NCBI RefSeq assembly: GCF_007741475.1
Contig: NZ_CP036261.1
Span: 6,077,798 to 6,141,797 of the forward strand
DNA: 64,000 nucleotides
Direction of reading: 5' to 3'
DNA from: Rosistilla ulvae
GTDB lineage: Bacteria > Planctomycetota > Planctomycetia > Pirellulales > Pirellulaceae
Part shown: one piece after another, positions 37,134-46,614 of the stretch
Position numbering within the stretch: position 1 is the stretch's first letter
Layout: the number at the start of each line of letters is the position of its first letter
The notes under the pieces: generated by a model
Databases searched by the model: none
What the model saw: the letters and a program-made list of their open reading frames with translations, nothing else
What the model was told of the DNA's origin: nothing
Position numbers and translations under genes: made by a program

Positions 37134-40100
37134 ATGGATTCGATGCCCTCGCCGACAACGGCTACGGTTTCGCTGACCCCAGGCCGATTTGTCGGCAAAA
37201 GTTTTCGACACCATTGGCGTATCAGCGCCGCGGTCGCGCTAGGCGTTGCCGCTGCCACCGCGGTGGTCACGGGAGCTCTATTGGTCGGCGATTCGATGCG
37301 GGGCAGCTTGCGCGAACTGACGATCGAACGCCTCGGTTCGATCGACTACGTCCTCTATCCGGGCCAATTTTTCCGAGCCGCCGCCGTCGATCCGCTCCGC
37401 AGCGACAGCGATCAAACGCTGGTCGACCGCGCAGTTCCGGCGATCTTGTTTTCTCAAGCTGTCGTGGAGACCGATCGGGCTGCCAGCGACGTCGTTCGCC
37501 GCGCCGGATCGATCCAAGTGATCGCAGCCGATGCGGAGTTCTGGGATCTCGATGTCGAAGGAGTCCACCCCGACGTGATCCCCGAGGGAGACCAAGTGGT
37601 TCTGAACGCATCGGCCGCGGCGGAGTTGCAAGTCGACGTCGGCGACCTGGTGACGGTGCGTCTGCCCGTGGAACAGGCGGTCCCGGCGGACAGTCCACTG
37701 GGACGCCGCGAGAGTGAAAGCGAAGGCTTGCCGCGATTGGAAGTTGTCTCGATCGTTCCCGATCGCGGGCTGGGACGCTTCAGCCTGCAGCCCAGCCAAC
37801 AGCAACCGCTGGCGGCGTTCCTGCCGTTGGAATTGGTGCAAGATTCGTTGGATCGCGAGGGAGAAGCAAACGTGGTCTTCATCGATGCCGCCGGGACGCA
37901 GGCGTTGCAACTGGAGTCGGCTCACGCGCAAGCCGACCAGATCGCCGCGGCGATGGCGTTGGAACTGAGCGACTATGGATTGAAGATCGAAGAGATTCGG
38001 CAGATCTTCACCGACGCCGACGGCAACGAAAAAGAGGTCTTCGATTATTACAGTCTGACCAGCGACCGATTGCTGCTGCCGACCGCGATCGCCGAAAGTG
38101 TCCGCGAGGAGTTGCCGGGAGCGACCGAGCCGGTGATGACTTACCTGGCCAACGCGATCGATCGGATCGACGATGAAGAGCAGACCGCCGCGTCGGTTCC
38201 CTATTCGATCATCACGGCGATCGATTCGAGCGACGCGATGCCGCTGGAATTTGGCGACTACGATCCCAACGATCTCAGTTTGCCGGTGCCGGTCGTGATC
38301 AACGACTGGACCGCGGAACAACTGAAGGCCGCGGTGGGAGACAAGATTCGGATCTTCTACTTCGAACCCGAGACCTCGTCGGGCAAAGAGGTCGAGCGGT
38401 CGTTCGACGCGGTCGTCAGCGGGATCGTGCCGATCACCGAGCCGCAGACGAAATACCGCCGCGGACGGCCACCGAAGTTCGACGAAGCCCCCACGGTCTA
38501 TAACGATCCCGGGCTGACACCGACCGTACCGGGAGTGACCGATCAAGATTCGATCGACGATTGGGACCTGCCGTTCAAACTAGAACGGCCGCGATCGAAG
38601 GAGGACGATCTGTATTGGGACTACTACCGCTTGACCCCCAAGGCCTTCATTCCGCTCGCCGCCGGGCAGCGATTGTTCGGCAGCCGGTTCGGCGATCTGA
38701 CCAGTCTGAAGATTCGCAAGTCGGCGGTCGCCGATGGCGACGCGTTGCAAACCTTAGTCACCAAAGTGGCCGACCAAGATCGCAACCAGATCGGGTTCGC
38801 CGTGATGCCGACGCGGGCGCTGCAGTTGGCGGCGTCCAAGGGGACGACGCCATTCGACGCACTGTTCGTATCGCTCAGCTTCTTCGTGATCGTCGCGGCG
38901 TTGATGTTGGTCGCGCTGCTGTTTCGGTTGGGGATGGAACAACGGGCCAGCGAATACGGAACGCTGATGGCCGTTGGGCTATCGGGCCGCTTGGTCGCCG
39001 GAATGGCGCTGCGCGAAGGGATCCTCGTCTCATTGATCGGTTCGGTGCTGGGGGTTGTCGGCGGGATCGGTTACGCGTGGCTGGTGCTGTACGCGCTGCG
39101 GAACTGGTGGGTCGGGGCGGTGACGGTTCCGTTTCTGCGATTCCACTGGTCGCCGGTCAGCCTGATCGTTGGAATCGTGGCGGGAACGGCAATGGCGGCG
39201 GTCACGATTTGGTGGACCAGCCGCCGGCTGCGCTCCAGCAAGGTATCGAGCCTTGTCGGCGGGCATATCGACGAACTGCGGACCGAAAGCGGCCAGCGGC
39301 GGCGAAGCTGGGCAGGGCCCGTGGCGATCGGATGTTTTGTCGTGGCGATGCTGACCAGCCTCAGCGCCGTCTGGCTGGGCGGGCAAGCTCAGGCGGGAGC
39401 GTTTGTCGGCGGCGGGATGTTGCTGTTAGCGGCGATCGTGCTGGGCGTCTTTCATCGATTGACCAACACCAAGCCGCGACATGTGGTAAACCACAGCTAC
39501 AGTCTGTTCCGGATGGCGATGCAGAGCGCTCGACGCAATCCGCTGCGCAGCACGCTGTCGATCGGCCTGTTGGCGGTCGCTTGTTTCTTGATCGTATCGA
39601 TGAGTGCGTTTCAGTTGTCGCCGACCGACGAAGGAGTCGGCGGTTTCGATCTAATCGGGCAGACGGCGATGCCGTTGTATCGCGATCTCAGCGACCCGGC
39701 GATCCGAGCGGATCAGATGGGGCGCGATGCCGAAGCGATCTCCGACGCCAAGATCTTTGGTTTCCGGTTGAAGCCGGGACAGGATGCCAGTTGCAACAAT
39801 CTATACCAAGCATCGCAGCCTCAAGTGTTGGGGGTGCCTGACAACTTTACAAGTCGCTTCAGCGACCCCAAAGTGATGCCAAGATTCGGATTGGTGGGAA
39901 CCGACAGCGACAATCCTTGGGAGCTTTTAGAAGCGAAAGCCAGCGGCACCGCGGAGGATCCAATCCCGATGATTCTGGATCAAAATACAGCGATGTGGGC
40001 GTTACAAATGTATGGCGGTGTGGGGGAGGTGAAATCGTTCGAATACGTCGTCGGAAAGCCGCAATATTTCCAGGTTGTCGGCCTGATCACCGGTTCGGTT

Positions 40101-40685
40101 TTGCAGGGCTCGCTAATGATCGGCGAAGCGAATTTTGAGGACGCGTTTCCGGAGATCTCGGGGTATCAATATTACTTGATGAAGGCCGAGGGAATCGACG
40201 CCGATCGGCTGGCCGAAATCTTGGAGAATCGGCTGAGCGATTCGGGGATGGACGTCGCTGACAGCCGCGACGTGTTGGCTCGACTGTTGGCTGTGCAAAA
40301 CACCTATCTTCGCACTTTCCAAGGGCTCGGCGCATTGGGGCTGTTGTTGGGAACCTTCGGTTTAGCAACGGTGCAGTTGCGCAGCGTGCTGGAACGGCGT
40401 GGGGAACTGGCCGTGATGCGGGCGACAGGTTTCAGCCGGAAGCGACTGGCCGGGATGGTCGTTTTGGAGAACAGCGCGCTGTTGATCGCCGGGATTGGAT
40501 GCGGTCTGTTGGCCAGTTTCGCAGCGGTGATTCCGTACATGTTGATCGGGCAAGCGAAGCTCGGAATTGTGGAGCCGATCGCGATGCTGGGGATCGTCTT
40601 TGCCGTAGGCCTAATGGCCGCATCGGTTGCGGTGAAACAAGTGCTGCGGATGCCGTTGTTGGAATCGTTACGTGGTGCTTCGTAA
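37134..40685 (+). CDS. Large FtsX-like ABC transporter permease
   Basis: From the ATG at 37134 (AAGGA just upstream; an in-frame ATG at 37143 has better spacing) the product is about 1183 residues. It has a first membrane helix (ISAAVALGVAAATAVVTGAL), a long extracytoplasmic MacB-like part, and a first FtsX domain with helices around SFFVIVAALMLVALLF and GILVSLIGSVLGVVGGIGYA. A second periplasmic part and a second FtsX domain (GALGLLLGTFGLATVQLRSV, LIAGIGCGLLASFAAVIPYM) follow. This is the two-FtsX architecture of LolC/macrolide-export-like permeases. No ATPase gene is adjacent, so the partner must be encoded elsewhere. Confidence 0.88.
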   Translation: MDSMPSPTTATVSLTPGRFVGKSFRHHWRISAAVALGVAAATAVVTGALLVGDSMRGSLRELTIERLGSIDYVLYPGQFFRAAAVDPLRSDSDQTLVDRAVPAILFSQAVVETDRAASDVVRRAGSIQVIAADAEFWDLDVEGVHPDVIPEGDQVVLNASAAAELQVDVGDLVTVRLPVEQAVPADSPLGRRESESEGLPRLEVVSIVPDRGLGRFSLQPSQQQPLAAFLPLELVQDSLDREGEANVVFIDAAGTQALQLESAHAQADQIAAAMALELSDYGLKIEEIRQIFTDADGNEKEVFDYYSLTSDRLLLPTAIAESVREELPGATEPVMTYLANAIDRIDDEEQTAASVPYSIITAIDSSDAMPLEFGDYDPNDLSLPVPVVINDWTAEQLKAAVGDKIRIFYFEPETSSGKEVERSFDAVVSGIVPITEPQTKYRRGRPPKFDEAPTVYNDPGLTPTVPGVTDQDSIDDWDLPFKLERPRSKEDDLYWDYYRLTPKAFIPLAAGQRLFGSRFGDLTSLKIRKSAVADGDALQTLVTKVADQDRNQIGFAVMPTRALQLAASKGTTPFDALFVSLSFFVIVAALMLVALLFRLGMEQRASEYGTLMAVGLSGRLVAGMALREGILVSLIGSVLGVVGGIGYAWLVLYALRNWWVGAVTVPFLRFHWSPVSLIVGIVAGTAMAAVTIWWTSRRLRSSKVSSLVGGHIDELRTESGQRRRSWAGPVAIGCFVVAMLTSLSAVWLGGQAQAGAFVGGGMLLLAAIVLGVFHRLTNTKPRHVVNHSYSLFRMAMQSARRNPLRSTLSIGLLAVACFLIVSMSAFQLSPTDEGVGGFDLIGQTAMPLYRDLSDPAIRADQMGRDAEAISDAKIFGFRLKPGQDASCNNLYQASQPQVLGVPDNFTSRFSDPKVMPRFGLVGTDSDNPWELLEAKASGTAEDPIPMILDQNTAMWALQMYGGVGEVKSFEYVVGKPQYFQVVGLITGSVLQGSLMIGEANFEDAFPEISGYQYYLMKAEGIDADRLAEILENRLSDSGMDVADSRDVLARLLAVQNTYLRTFQGLGALGLLLGTFGLATVQLRSVLERRGELAVMRATGFSRKRLAGMVVLENSALLIAGIGCGLLASFAAVIPYMLIGQAKLGIVEPIAMLGIVFAVGLMAASVAVKQVLRMPLLESLRGAS

Positions 40686-40960
40686 GACACCTCACACCTG
40701 CTACGATTCCCCCTTCTAAACCGCGATCGATGCCGCTCTCCAGCAACACAGCTCCAGGGGGGGCTTGCCAGCCCTACTACAATGGCTACGACGATCACCA
40801 CAAACAATGGCGGTTCGATTTCCTTATTGTACAGCGCGCGATAATCGACGCTTCGGCATTAAGCAAACCTAAAATTTCTGCAACACTAGACGCAGTGCTT
40901 GGGCCGAAGAAAAGTTTTATAGTTCGCCCCCCGCTAAGTCGCCTCCCTCAAGGCCCCATA

Positions 40961-41584
40961 GTGCTTCAAGAATCAAGTTCCACAAGACCGATCGTCGATT
41001 GCCTGTGCATGCCTCTCGAGCTCGCAGACCGGCTGCGAATAGAACTACAGCATCAGAATTGGGAAATGGCCAGCCACCAATCGCCCGAGACGTTGCTGTC
41101 GCAGCCATCGGAACAGCGGTACGGATGCGCGGTGATCTACAACTGGTCCGACGGTCGCGAATCGCTGGAGTTGATCCATCGTCTGCGGGCATCAAAAGTT
41201 CCCACACAGATCGTGTTGGTCGTCGTCGAAGCTGTCGCGCCGATCATCGCTCGCGCAGCTCACGGCGGAGTGACCGAGGTTCTGCAAGCCAATCAACCGA
41301 CGGCGGAGCTGCGGGATGCGATCGCCAACGCGATTGAAATCGATCGCGCCGAACGGCCGCGAGCGATCGAATCGCTGCAGCAGCGGGAGCGATTGGAATC
41401 GCTGTCCGAAGGCGAACGCGATGTGTTGCGATTGGTGCTGGATGGCCTGCCGAACAAAGTCATCGCCGCCCGCTTGGACGTCAGCCAACGGACTGTCGAA
41501 GCCCGCCGCCACAAGCTGTTCTTAAAGACCGGCACGACATCGATCGCCGAACTAGTGCGGATGGTCGTCCAGCTGGGCGGCTGA
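40961..41584 (+). CDS. LuxR-type regulator with degenerate receiver domain
   Basis: The frame is open from 40499, but the first 150 codons overlap the permease gene and look non-coding. The GTG at 40961, with AAGG 8 bases upstream, gives a 207-residue product of FixJ/NarL size. The N-terminal 110 residues follow the receiver pattern (IVDCLCMPLELADRLRIELQ, CAVIYNWSDGRESLELIHRL) but the phospho-acceptor Asp position is not acidic, so phosphorylation is unlikely. A LuxR-type HTH follows (LSEGERDVLRLVLDGLPNKV, SQRTVEARRHKLFLKTG). The next ATG is within the receiver. Function and target unknown. Confidence 0.78.
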   Translation: MLQESSSTRPIVDCLCMPLELADRLRIELQHQNWEMASHQSPETLLSQPSEQRYGCAVIYNWSDGRESLELIHRLRASKVPTQIVLVVVEAVAPIIARAAHGGVTEVLQANQPTAELRDAIANAIEIDRAERPRAIESLQQRERLESLSEGERDVLRLVLDGLPNKVIAARLDVSQRTVEARRHKLFLKTGTTSIAELVRMVVQLGG

Positions 41585-41590
41585 TCCGGG

Positions 41591-42280
41591 CTAGGACTGC
41601 AAGAGCTCGAACAACCGCCGGTCGGCTAAAGAATCGATGCTCAAGAACGCTTGATCGTAGCGATGCCCCGCAGTGTGTTCCCCCGGAACGGCGACGGCAC
41701 ACGCCCCCGATTGGGCCGCCGAGATACAGCCGTTTTCGCTATCCTCCAAGACCAGCATATTTTCCGGCTGGATCTGAAAGCGGTCGGCCGCGGAGAGATA
41801 CATCTCCGGATGCGGCTTGCCCTGCGAGACGTCGTCGCCGGTCAGCAGGAACTGCAACCGCGGGATCAGGTCGAACGACGAAAGCATCTGCTGGGCAAAT
41901 CGGCGCTTGCTGCTGGTCGCCACGGCAAACGGGATCGACCGGCTCTCCAGATGATCCAGCAGTTCGAACAGCCCCGGCAGCGCGACCAACCCATCGGCTA
42001 ACAGAGCGGCGTACAGGTCGTCGCTCTCCTGCATCAAATCAGCCGGCAGATCGGTCAACTGGAACTCGGCGATCAGCACGCCAATCGCTTCGGGAGCGGG
42101 ACGGCCCATCATTTTCTGCTGGATTTGCATGTTGAATTCAAATCCGCGACGGCCCAGCAGTTCGGTCCCCACTTGGTAGTACAATGGTTCGGTATCAAAC
42201 ATCAGCCCATCCATATCCAACGCAACAGCTTGGATCGGATGCGGCCAACTGGAACCGGCAGAAGTGGATCGATTTGACAT
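41591..42280 (-). CDS. HAD-family hydrolase (beta-phosphoglucomutase-like)
   Basis: With the ATG at 42280 this 229-residue protein has the HAD nucleophile motif LDMDGLMFDTE, motif II (FAVATSSKRRF), motif III lysine (GDDVSQGKPHPEMYL) and motif IV (VLEDSENGCISAA). It belongs to subclass IA phosphatases or phosphomutases acting on sugar phosphates or similar small molecules. A TTG start at 42298 is possible. The ATG overlaps the ATG of the divergent DUF3754 gene by two bases, an unusual arrangement. Confidence 0.9.
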   Translation of the reverse strand: MSNRSTSAGSSWPHPIQAVALDMDGLMFDTEPLYYQVGTELLGRRGFEFNMQIQQKMMGRPAPEAIGVLIAEFQLTDLPADLMQESDDLYAALLADGLVALPGLFELLDHLESRSIPFAVATSSKRRFAQQMLSSFDLIPRLQFLLTGDDVSQGKPHPEMYLSAADRFQIQPENMLVLEDSENGCISAAQSGACAVAVPGEHTAGHRYDQAFLSIDSLADRRLFELLQS

Positions 42281-43580
42281 GTCTTTGGGGTCTCGCAAAG
42301 GAGTTCGTTTAGCTCAGGAATCTTTATCGGGTGAATATATTGCCGAAGATGCGCCGCATTGGAAGGCCGAACCCTTCATCCCGATCACCGCCGCGGAGCT
42401 CAAAAGCGTGCTGCTGGCGCATCCGCTTGCGGCGGCTCAAGCCGATCATTTGCATCGCGTTTTCGAATCGCTGACATCGATCCTGAACCACGATTACCGC
42501 AATCTACACCAGCAGCTCGAAACGCACTATTCGGTTCTCGATCCCGATCGCGATCTGAAACTGTTAACCGAACCGACCGACGCCCAGTGTGACGCATCGC
42601 TGCGGCACATGCGAGGTTACTTGCACGATCTCTTGCGAGCCGCCAATTTCACGCAACTGGATCAGCAACAAATCCGCGGGGCGATCCAAACCTCCAGCGA
42701 CTGGGGCGTGCGGTTGCAGATCAATTTCGACATCTTCGAATCGATCGATGTCTATGCGCGAGGCGACATCGTGGGGATGCGGACGCGGCGGCTGTGGAAA
42801 TCGTATTGGAAGATGTCCGAAATGGAGGTGCCGATCTACCAGCGGTTGGTCGCGGTTTTCAAACTCAAACCCGACGCCAAACTGGTCGGCGCCCATGCCG
42901 GTGGCCAATACCATCGCGATCGCTTGCATCTGTCGATGTTCAAGAACATCCCTCAAGCCGACGTCGACATGTTGCTGCCCGGTTCGAGCATCCGATTCAG
43001 TTGGTTGGATCGCACCAAGATCTTCGCGCCAACGTTGGGCGGAATCGGAGTCACGGTGTTCAAAATCCTCCGCGGTGCGGTGGTGATCGCGGCGACCGGA
43101 TTGGCGGCGGTGATGGGAGTGGCGGTGCTGGCGATTGGAATCATCGGATACGCCGTCCGCAGCATCGTCTCCTACTTTCACACCAAAGATAAATACCTGT
43201 TGAACATGACCCGCAGCCTCTATTACCAGAAGCTCGACAGCAACGCCGGGGTCATCTATCGCCTGCTGCAGGAAGCTCGCCAACAGGACCTGCTGGAATC
43301 GATCGTCGTCTATTTCATCCTCGCGACCAGCGACGAACCGATGTCCGAAGCGGCGATGTGCAAACGGGTCGAACTACTGTTAAAGGATCTATTGGCGATC
43401 GAGATCCGCTTCGATCCCTATTCGGCGATGAAGCGACTGCATCGACTGGGGATCGTTCTCGATGGCGGCGGCGACACGGTCAGCGTGCTGAGCCCGGAGA
43501 CCTCGGTCCGCCAGCTGGACCATTACTGGGACAACCTGATGAGCATCGATCGCGCCACGCCCAGCGAATCGGGGCAATAG
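42279..43580 (+). CDS. DUF3754 (TMEM143-like) membrane protein
   Basis: This 433-residue protein has the DUF3754/TMEM143 pattern: FESIDVYARGDIVGMRTRRL in the middle, YQRLVAVFKLKP, and two membrane helices (about residues 253-300: VTVFKILRGAVVIAATGLAA, VAVLAIGIIGYAV). TMEM143 relatives are mitochondrial membrane proteins of unknown role in animals; bacterial versions are likewise uncharacterised. The start codon at 42279 shares bases with the divergent HAD gene; an upstream in-frame codon at 42264 is also possible. Confidence 0.82.
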   Translation: MSLGSRKGVRLAQESLSGEYIAEDAPHWKAEPFIPITAAELKSVLLAHPLAAAQADHLHRVFESLTSILNHDYRNLHQQLETHYSVLDPDRDLKLLTEPTDAQCDASLRHMRGYLHDLLRAANFTQLDQQQIRGAIQTSSDWGVRLQINFDIFESIDVYARGDIVGMRTRRLWKSYWKMSEMEVPIYQRLVAVFKLKPDAKLVGAHAGGQYHRDRLHLSMFKNIPQADVDMLLPGSSIRFSWLDRTKIFAPTLGGIGVTVFKILRGAVVIAATGLAAVMGVAVLAIGIIGYAVRSIVSYFHTKDKYLLNMTRSLYYQKLDSNAGVIYRLLQEARQQDLLESIVVYFILATSDEPMSEAAMCKRVELLLKDLLAIEIRFDPYSAMKRLHRLGIVLDGGGDTVSVLSPETSVRQLDHYWDNLMSIDRATPSESGQ

Positions 43581-43847
43581 CCGCGGCGGTGCTAGCAAAC
43601 CGGTCCTCGATTTCGCCGCCGCGTTACAGTTTGCCTAGTCAAATGCCAGCAAATTGAAGCCGTGCGGGTGTGGAGACATGTGCTGCCGGGGCACCGTTGT
43701 GGCGGTTCCGCTTGGCCACTTTTTCGTGGTCGGTCGCAGAGCGTATGCCGATGGGATGGACAAGCAACGGACCGATGTTGGCGGAACCGGTTGTTGTCAA
43801 ACCGCCCAAAGTGCGATTTTCATTTGCGATGATCGATTGGCCGACAC

Positions 43848-44753
43848 ATGATGTTGGCCCAACCCGACGAGACTTTTCGCGTGCCATCGAGCCCCAACTT
43901 AACGCATTCAAAACCATGGCAATTGGGCCGTCGTTTTGCGCTGACGACGGAGTTGATCGGCAAACGGTTTATTGAAGTGCTGAAGGTCGTCGTGAACCTG
44001 CTAGCGCTTGTTTGGGCGGTGGCGTTCATCGCCGCAAGCCCGCGGTCGTGGACCCCGTTGACGCGGATGGTCTTTGCTCGCCAGTTGCTGTTCACAGCGG
44101 TCGACGGACTGTTGGTTGCGATTCGCATCTCCGCGGCGGTCGGCGTGCTGGTGATCGTACAATCCGCGATGTGGCTGAACGAAGTAGGAGCAACGACCGA
44201 AGGAATCTCACCGGTGCTGTGGAAGGCGGTGATTCATGAGATCGCGCCGCTGATCGCCAGCCTGGTTGTGGTGGGTCGCAGCGGAATCGCGATCTCGACC
44301 GAACTGGCGACGATGCTGGTCAGCGGCGAACTGGAAGTGCTTGAATCTCAGGGCGTCGATCCGATGACAACCATGATTATGCCGCGCGTGTTAAGCATGA
44401 CGCTGAGTGTATTTTGCTTGGCGATCGTGGTCGCGACGACAATGCTGGTGATGGGTTATATGGTTGGTTGGTTGATGGGAGTGATCCACATCCCATGGTC
44501 GATGTTTCTGGAGTCGTTGTTGCGTGAATCGAACATCCTGGACTTTGTATTTTTCGTCCCCAAAACAATCATCGCAGGTGCTTTTGCCGGCGCAGTTTGT
44601 TGTGCCGATGGGCTGACGGTCCGCGGCACGATGTCCGATGTGTCGCGAGTCGCCAGTCGCAGCGGGATCCATGCGATGACGGCGGTGTTTGGCATCTCTG
44701 CGATCTTGTCGATCCTGATTTACAATCGCATCCTGGTCTTCCCAATCCTCTAG
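43848..44753 (+). CDS. mlaE: MlaE-family ABC transporter permease
   Basis: This 301-residue membrane protein has the MlaE domain: MVFARQLLFTAVDGLLVAIR, then LIASLVVVGRSGIAISTELA, the coupling segment ELEVLESQGVDPMTTMIMPR, and several hydrophobic helices ending with ISAILSILIYNRILVF. It would be the inner-membrane permease of a phospholipid transport (Mla-type) complex. It starts a four-gene operon with an ATPase-like gene (9 bases downstream), an MCE protein and a lipoprotein. The 267-base upstream spacer shows no gene. Confidence 0.9.
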   Translation: MMLAQPDETFRVPSSPNLTHSKPWQLGRRFALTTELIGKRFIEVLKVVVNLLALVWAVAFIAASPRSWTPLTRMVFARQLLFTAVDGLLVAIRISAAVGVLVIVQSAMWLNEVGATTEGISPVLWKAVIHEIAPLIASLVVVGRSGIAISTELATMLVSGELEVLESQGVDPMTTMIMPRVLSMTLSVFCLAIVVATTMLVMGYMVGWLMGVIHIPWSMFLESLLRESNILDFVFFVPKTIIAGAFAGAVCCADGLTVRGTMSDVSRVASRSGIHAMTAVFGISAILSILIYNRILVFPIL

Positions 44754-44762
44754 TTTGTGTCG

Positions 44763-45494
44763 ATGAGCAGTCTCGAAAATAACGATTCCGCATCGGCGGA
44801 AGCTGATCCTCGCCGCGAGATCTTGGTCTTGGAGGATCTTTCGTTTCGCGATCTGACACGCCAGTCGGTGACGCTCCGCGATGCCAATTTGACAATCTTC
44901 GAAAACGACCTCGTCACCTTAACCTTGCCGCCATCGATGGAATCGCGAGCTTTTACATCGATGCTGTTAGGCCTGCGGATGCCACAGCAGGGCCGCGTAT
45001 TGTTTGATGGAAACGAATGGACCGGCGAAGACTATGCGTTACACGATCGAATGCGAAGCCAGATCGGGCGTGTCTTCGATGGGAAGGCGTGGGTTGAAAA
45101 CATGAACATCTATGAAAACGTCGTCTTGCCGCATCAGCATCACCACCACCGAACGGTCAAAGAACTCGATCGCGAGATCCAATATTGGTCGCGACGCTTT
45201 GATATCGAATCGATGCAGAACCAACGTCCCGCCTTTGTTGGCAAGACGTTCCTACGAATCTGCGAATGGATCCGCGCACTGATCGGATCGCCGCGTCTGT
45301 TGTTGTTGGAACATCCGATGCGTTCGGTTCCCAGGGCGCGGTTCCCAGTCCTGTTGCAAGCAGTCGCATCGGCGACCGAGGCCGGCGCCGCGGCGCTGTG
45401 GATCGCGCCGAGCAGCGATCTGCCACGCGATAAATTCCCAACATCGGCACGCCACTATCAAATCCACGAATTCCATTTGACCCCGGTAGGATAA
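44763..45494 (+). CDS. MlaF-position ABC ATPase homologue lacking all catalytic motifs
   Basis: This 243-residue protein lies where the MlaF ATPase gene is expected, and its fold-level pattern fits (LEDLSFRD at the start, strand/helix order, a typical LLLGLRMP.. GRVLFDGNEW segment). But each motif is broken: Walker A reads LPPSMESRAF instead of GxxGxGKS/T, the signature region FVGKTFLRICEWIRALIG has no LSGGQ, Walker B ends LLLLEHP instead of LLLDEP, and the switch His is replaced (WIAPSSD). It could be a structural pseudo-ATPase, or the operon may use an ATPase encoded elsewhere. The frame is intact, which argues against simple decay. Confidence 0.82.
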   Translation: MSSLENNDSASAEADPRREILVLEDLSFRDLTRQSVTLRDANLTIFENDLVTLTLPPSMESRAFTSMLLGLRMPQQGRVLFDGNEWTGEDYALHDRMRSQIGRVFDGKAWVENMNIYENVVLPHQHHHHRTVKELDREIQYWSRRFDIESMQNQRPAFVGKTFLRICEWIRALIGSPRLLLLEHPMRSVPRARFPVLLQAVASATEAGAAALWIAPSSDLPRDKFPTSARHYQIHEFHLTPVG

Positions 45495-45504
45495 GGACAA
45501 CACC

Positions 45505-46614
45505 ATGAACGATCCCTATCGGTTGCGCTACACGAACCAAGTGGTTGGCACCTTTCTATTGGTGGTACTGCTGTTTTCGTTAGTCGTTTTGTTCTTGATG
45601 ATTCGGAAAAAAGATTACTTCGCAGAGAAAGATCACTTCTGGATCGACGTGCCGCAACAGGCCGTCGAAGGATTGCAAAAGGGATCCGATGTGATGATCT
45701 TGGGCGAACGGGCCGGCGAAGTCGAAGGCATCCGGTACATCGACCAGACCAGCAATGTGCGGGTTAGCCTGGCGATTCGCCGCGAGTTCAGCAAAAAGGT
45801 CTACACATCGTCGACCGTCGCACTCGAACGACGCTACGGTGGTGTCGGTGCGCCGCTGTTGGTAATCCGCCGCGGAATGCCCGCCGATGGCGTATTGAAA
45901 CAGTTGTCGCCGAACAGCGAGATCGTCAACTTTGAAGCCGAAGAAGAGCGATTGGATCAATTGACCAAAGAAGTCCAATCGGTCAGCGAATCGATCAACA
46001 AGATCCAATTAAAAATGGATCCGACGATGGACAAGATCGGCAAAGCGGCGGAGACCATCGATACGGGAACCGAGGAGGACGCGCGGCCGGCGTTCCGTAG
46101 CATGGGTGAAGCGTCAGCGGCCTTCCAACAGACCAACGAACAATTGCGTCCCGAAGCGTCGCAAACAATGCTGGAAATCCGCCAGGCGACACAAAATTTG
46201 GATCAACGGATCACGCAGCTCACCGAGAAGATCGAACTGCTGGTCGAGGCCGATATGCGGGATACGCTGCGAGGCGTCCGCGACACCAGCGACGATGTAA
46301 GCGATGCCGCCGGAAGCGTAAAAACGACGGCCACCGACGTCAACGCTGACGTCGCCAAGACGTTGGTCGAGATCCGCGAAGCCGCCGACCAGATGACTCG
46401 CTTGGCCGACGAAGCTCGCGATGTGGTCCGCGTTGTTCGCAAGGAGAGCGAAGAGCTGCCCGGAACGGTCGAACAATTTAATTCGACGGTCGGCAACGCA
46501 GATGACATGGTGGGCGAGATCCGCAGCCACTGGCTGCTCCGCCGCTACACCGATCAATCGCCAACCACTCGGCAGCTCTCGCCGTCGGGAATTCGAGCGG
46601 GAGGTGCACCGTGA
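45505..46614 (+). CDS. mlaD: MlaD-like MCE domain protein
   Basis: This 369-residue protein has one N-terminal transmembrane helix (VGTFLLVVLLFSLVVLFLMI) followed by a single MCE domain (about residues 40-125: DVPQQAVEGLQKGSDVMILG, AGEVEGIRYIDQTSNVRV, ALERRYGGVGAPLLVIRRG). The rest is a long helical coiled-coil-like tail, as in long-tailed bacterial MCE proteins. It would carry lipids between the membranes from the MlaE permease. It lies 10 bases downstream of the degenerate ATPase gene, and its stop overlaps the next gene's GTG start by 4 bases. Confidence 0.9.
   Translation: MNDPYRLRYTNQVVGTFLLVVLLFSLVVLFLMIRKKDYFAEKDHFWIDVPQQAVEGLQKGSDVMILGERAGEVEGIRYIDQTSNVRVSLAIRREFSKKVYTSSTVALERRYGGVGAPLLVIRRGMPADGVLKQLSPNSEIVNFEAEEERLDQLTKEVQSVSESINKIQLKMDPTMDKIGKAAETIDTGTEEDARPAFRSMGEASAAFQQTNEQLRPEASQTMLEIRQATQNLDQRITQLTEKIELLVEADMRDTLRGVRDTSDDVSDAAGSVKTTATDVNADVAKTLVEIREAADQMTRLADEARDVVRVVRKESEELPGTVEQFNSTVGNADDMVGEIRSHWLLRRYTDQSPTTRQLSPSGIRAGGAP

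Noticed and set aside
40499-40960. N-terminal extension of the LuxR-type regulator frame
   Set aside because: Overlaps the permease gene end and has no domain-like sequence; GTG at 40961 fits the family size and has a ribosome-binding site.
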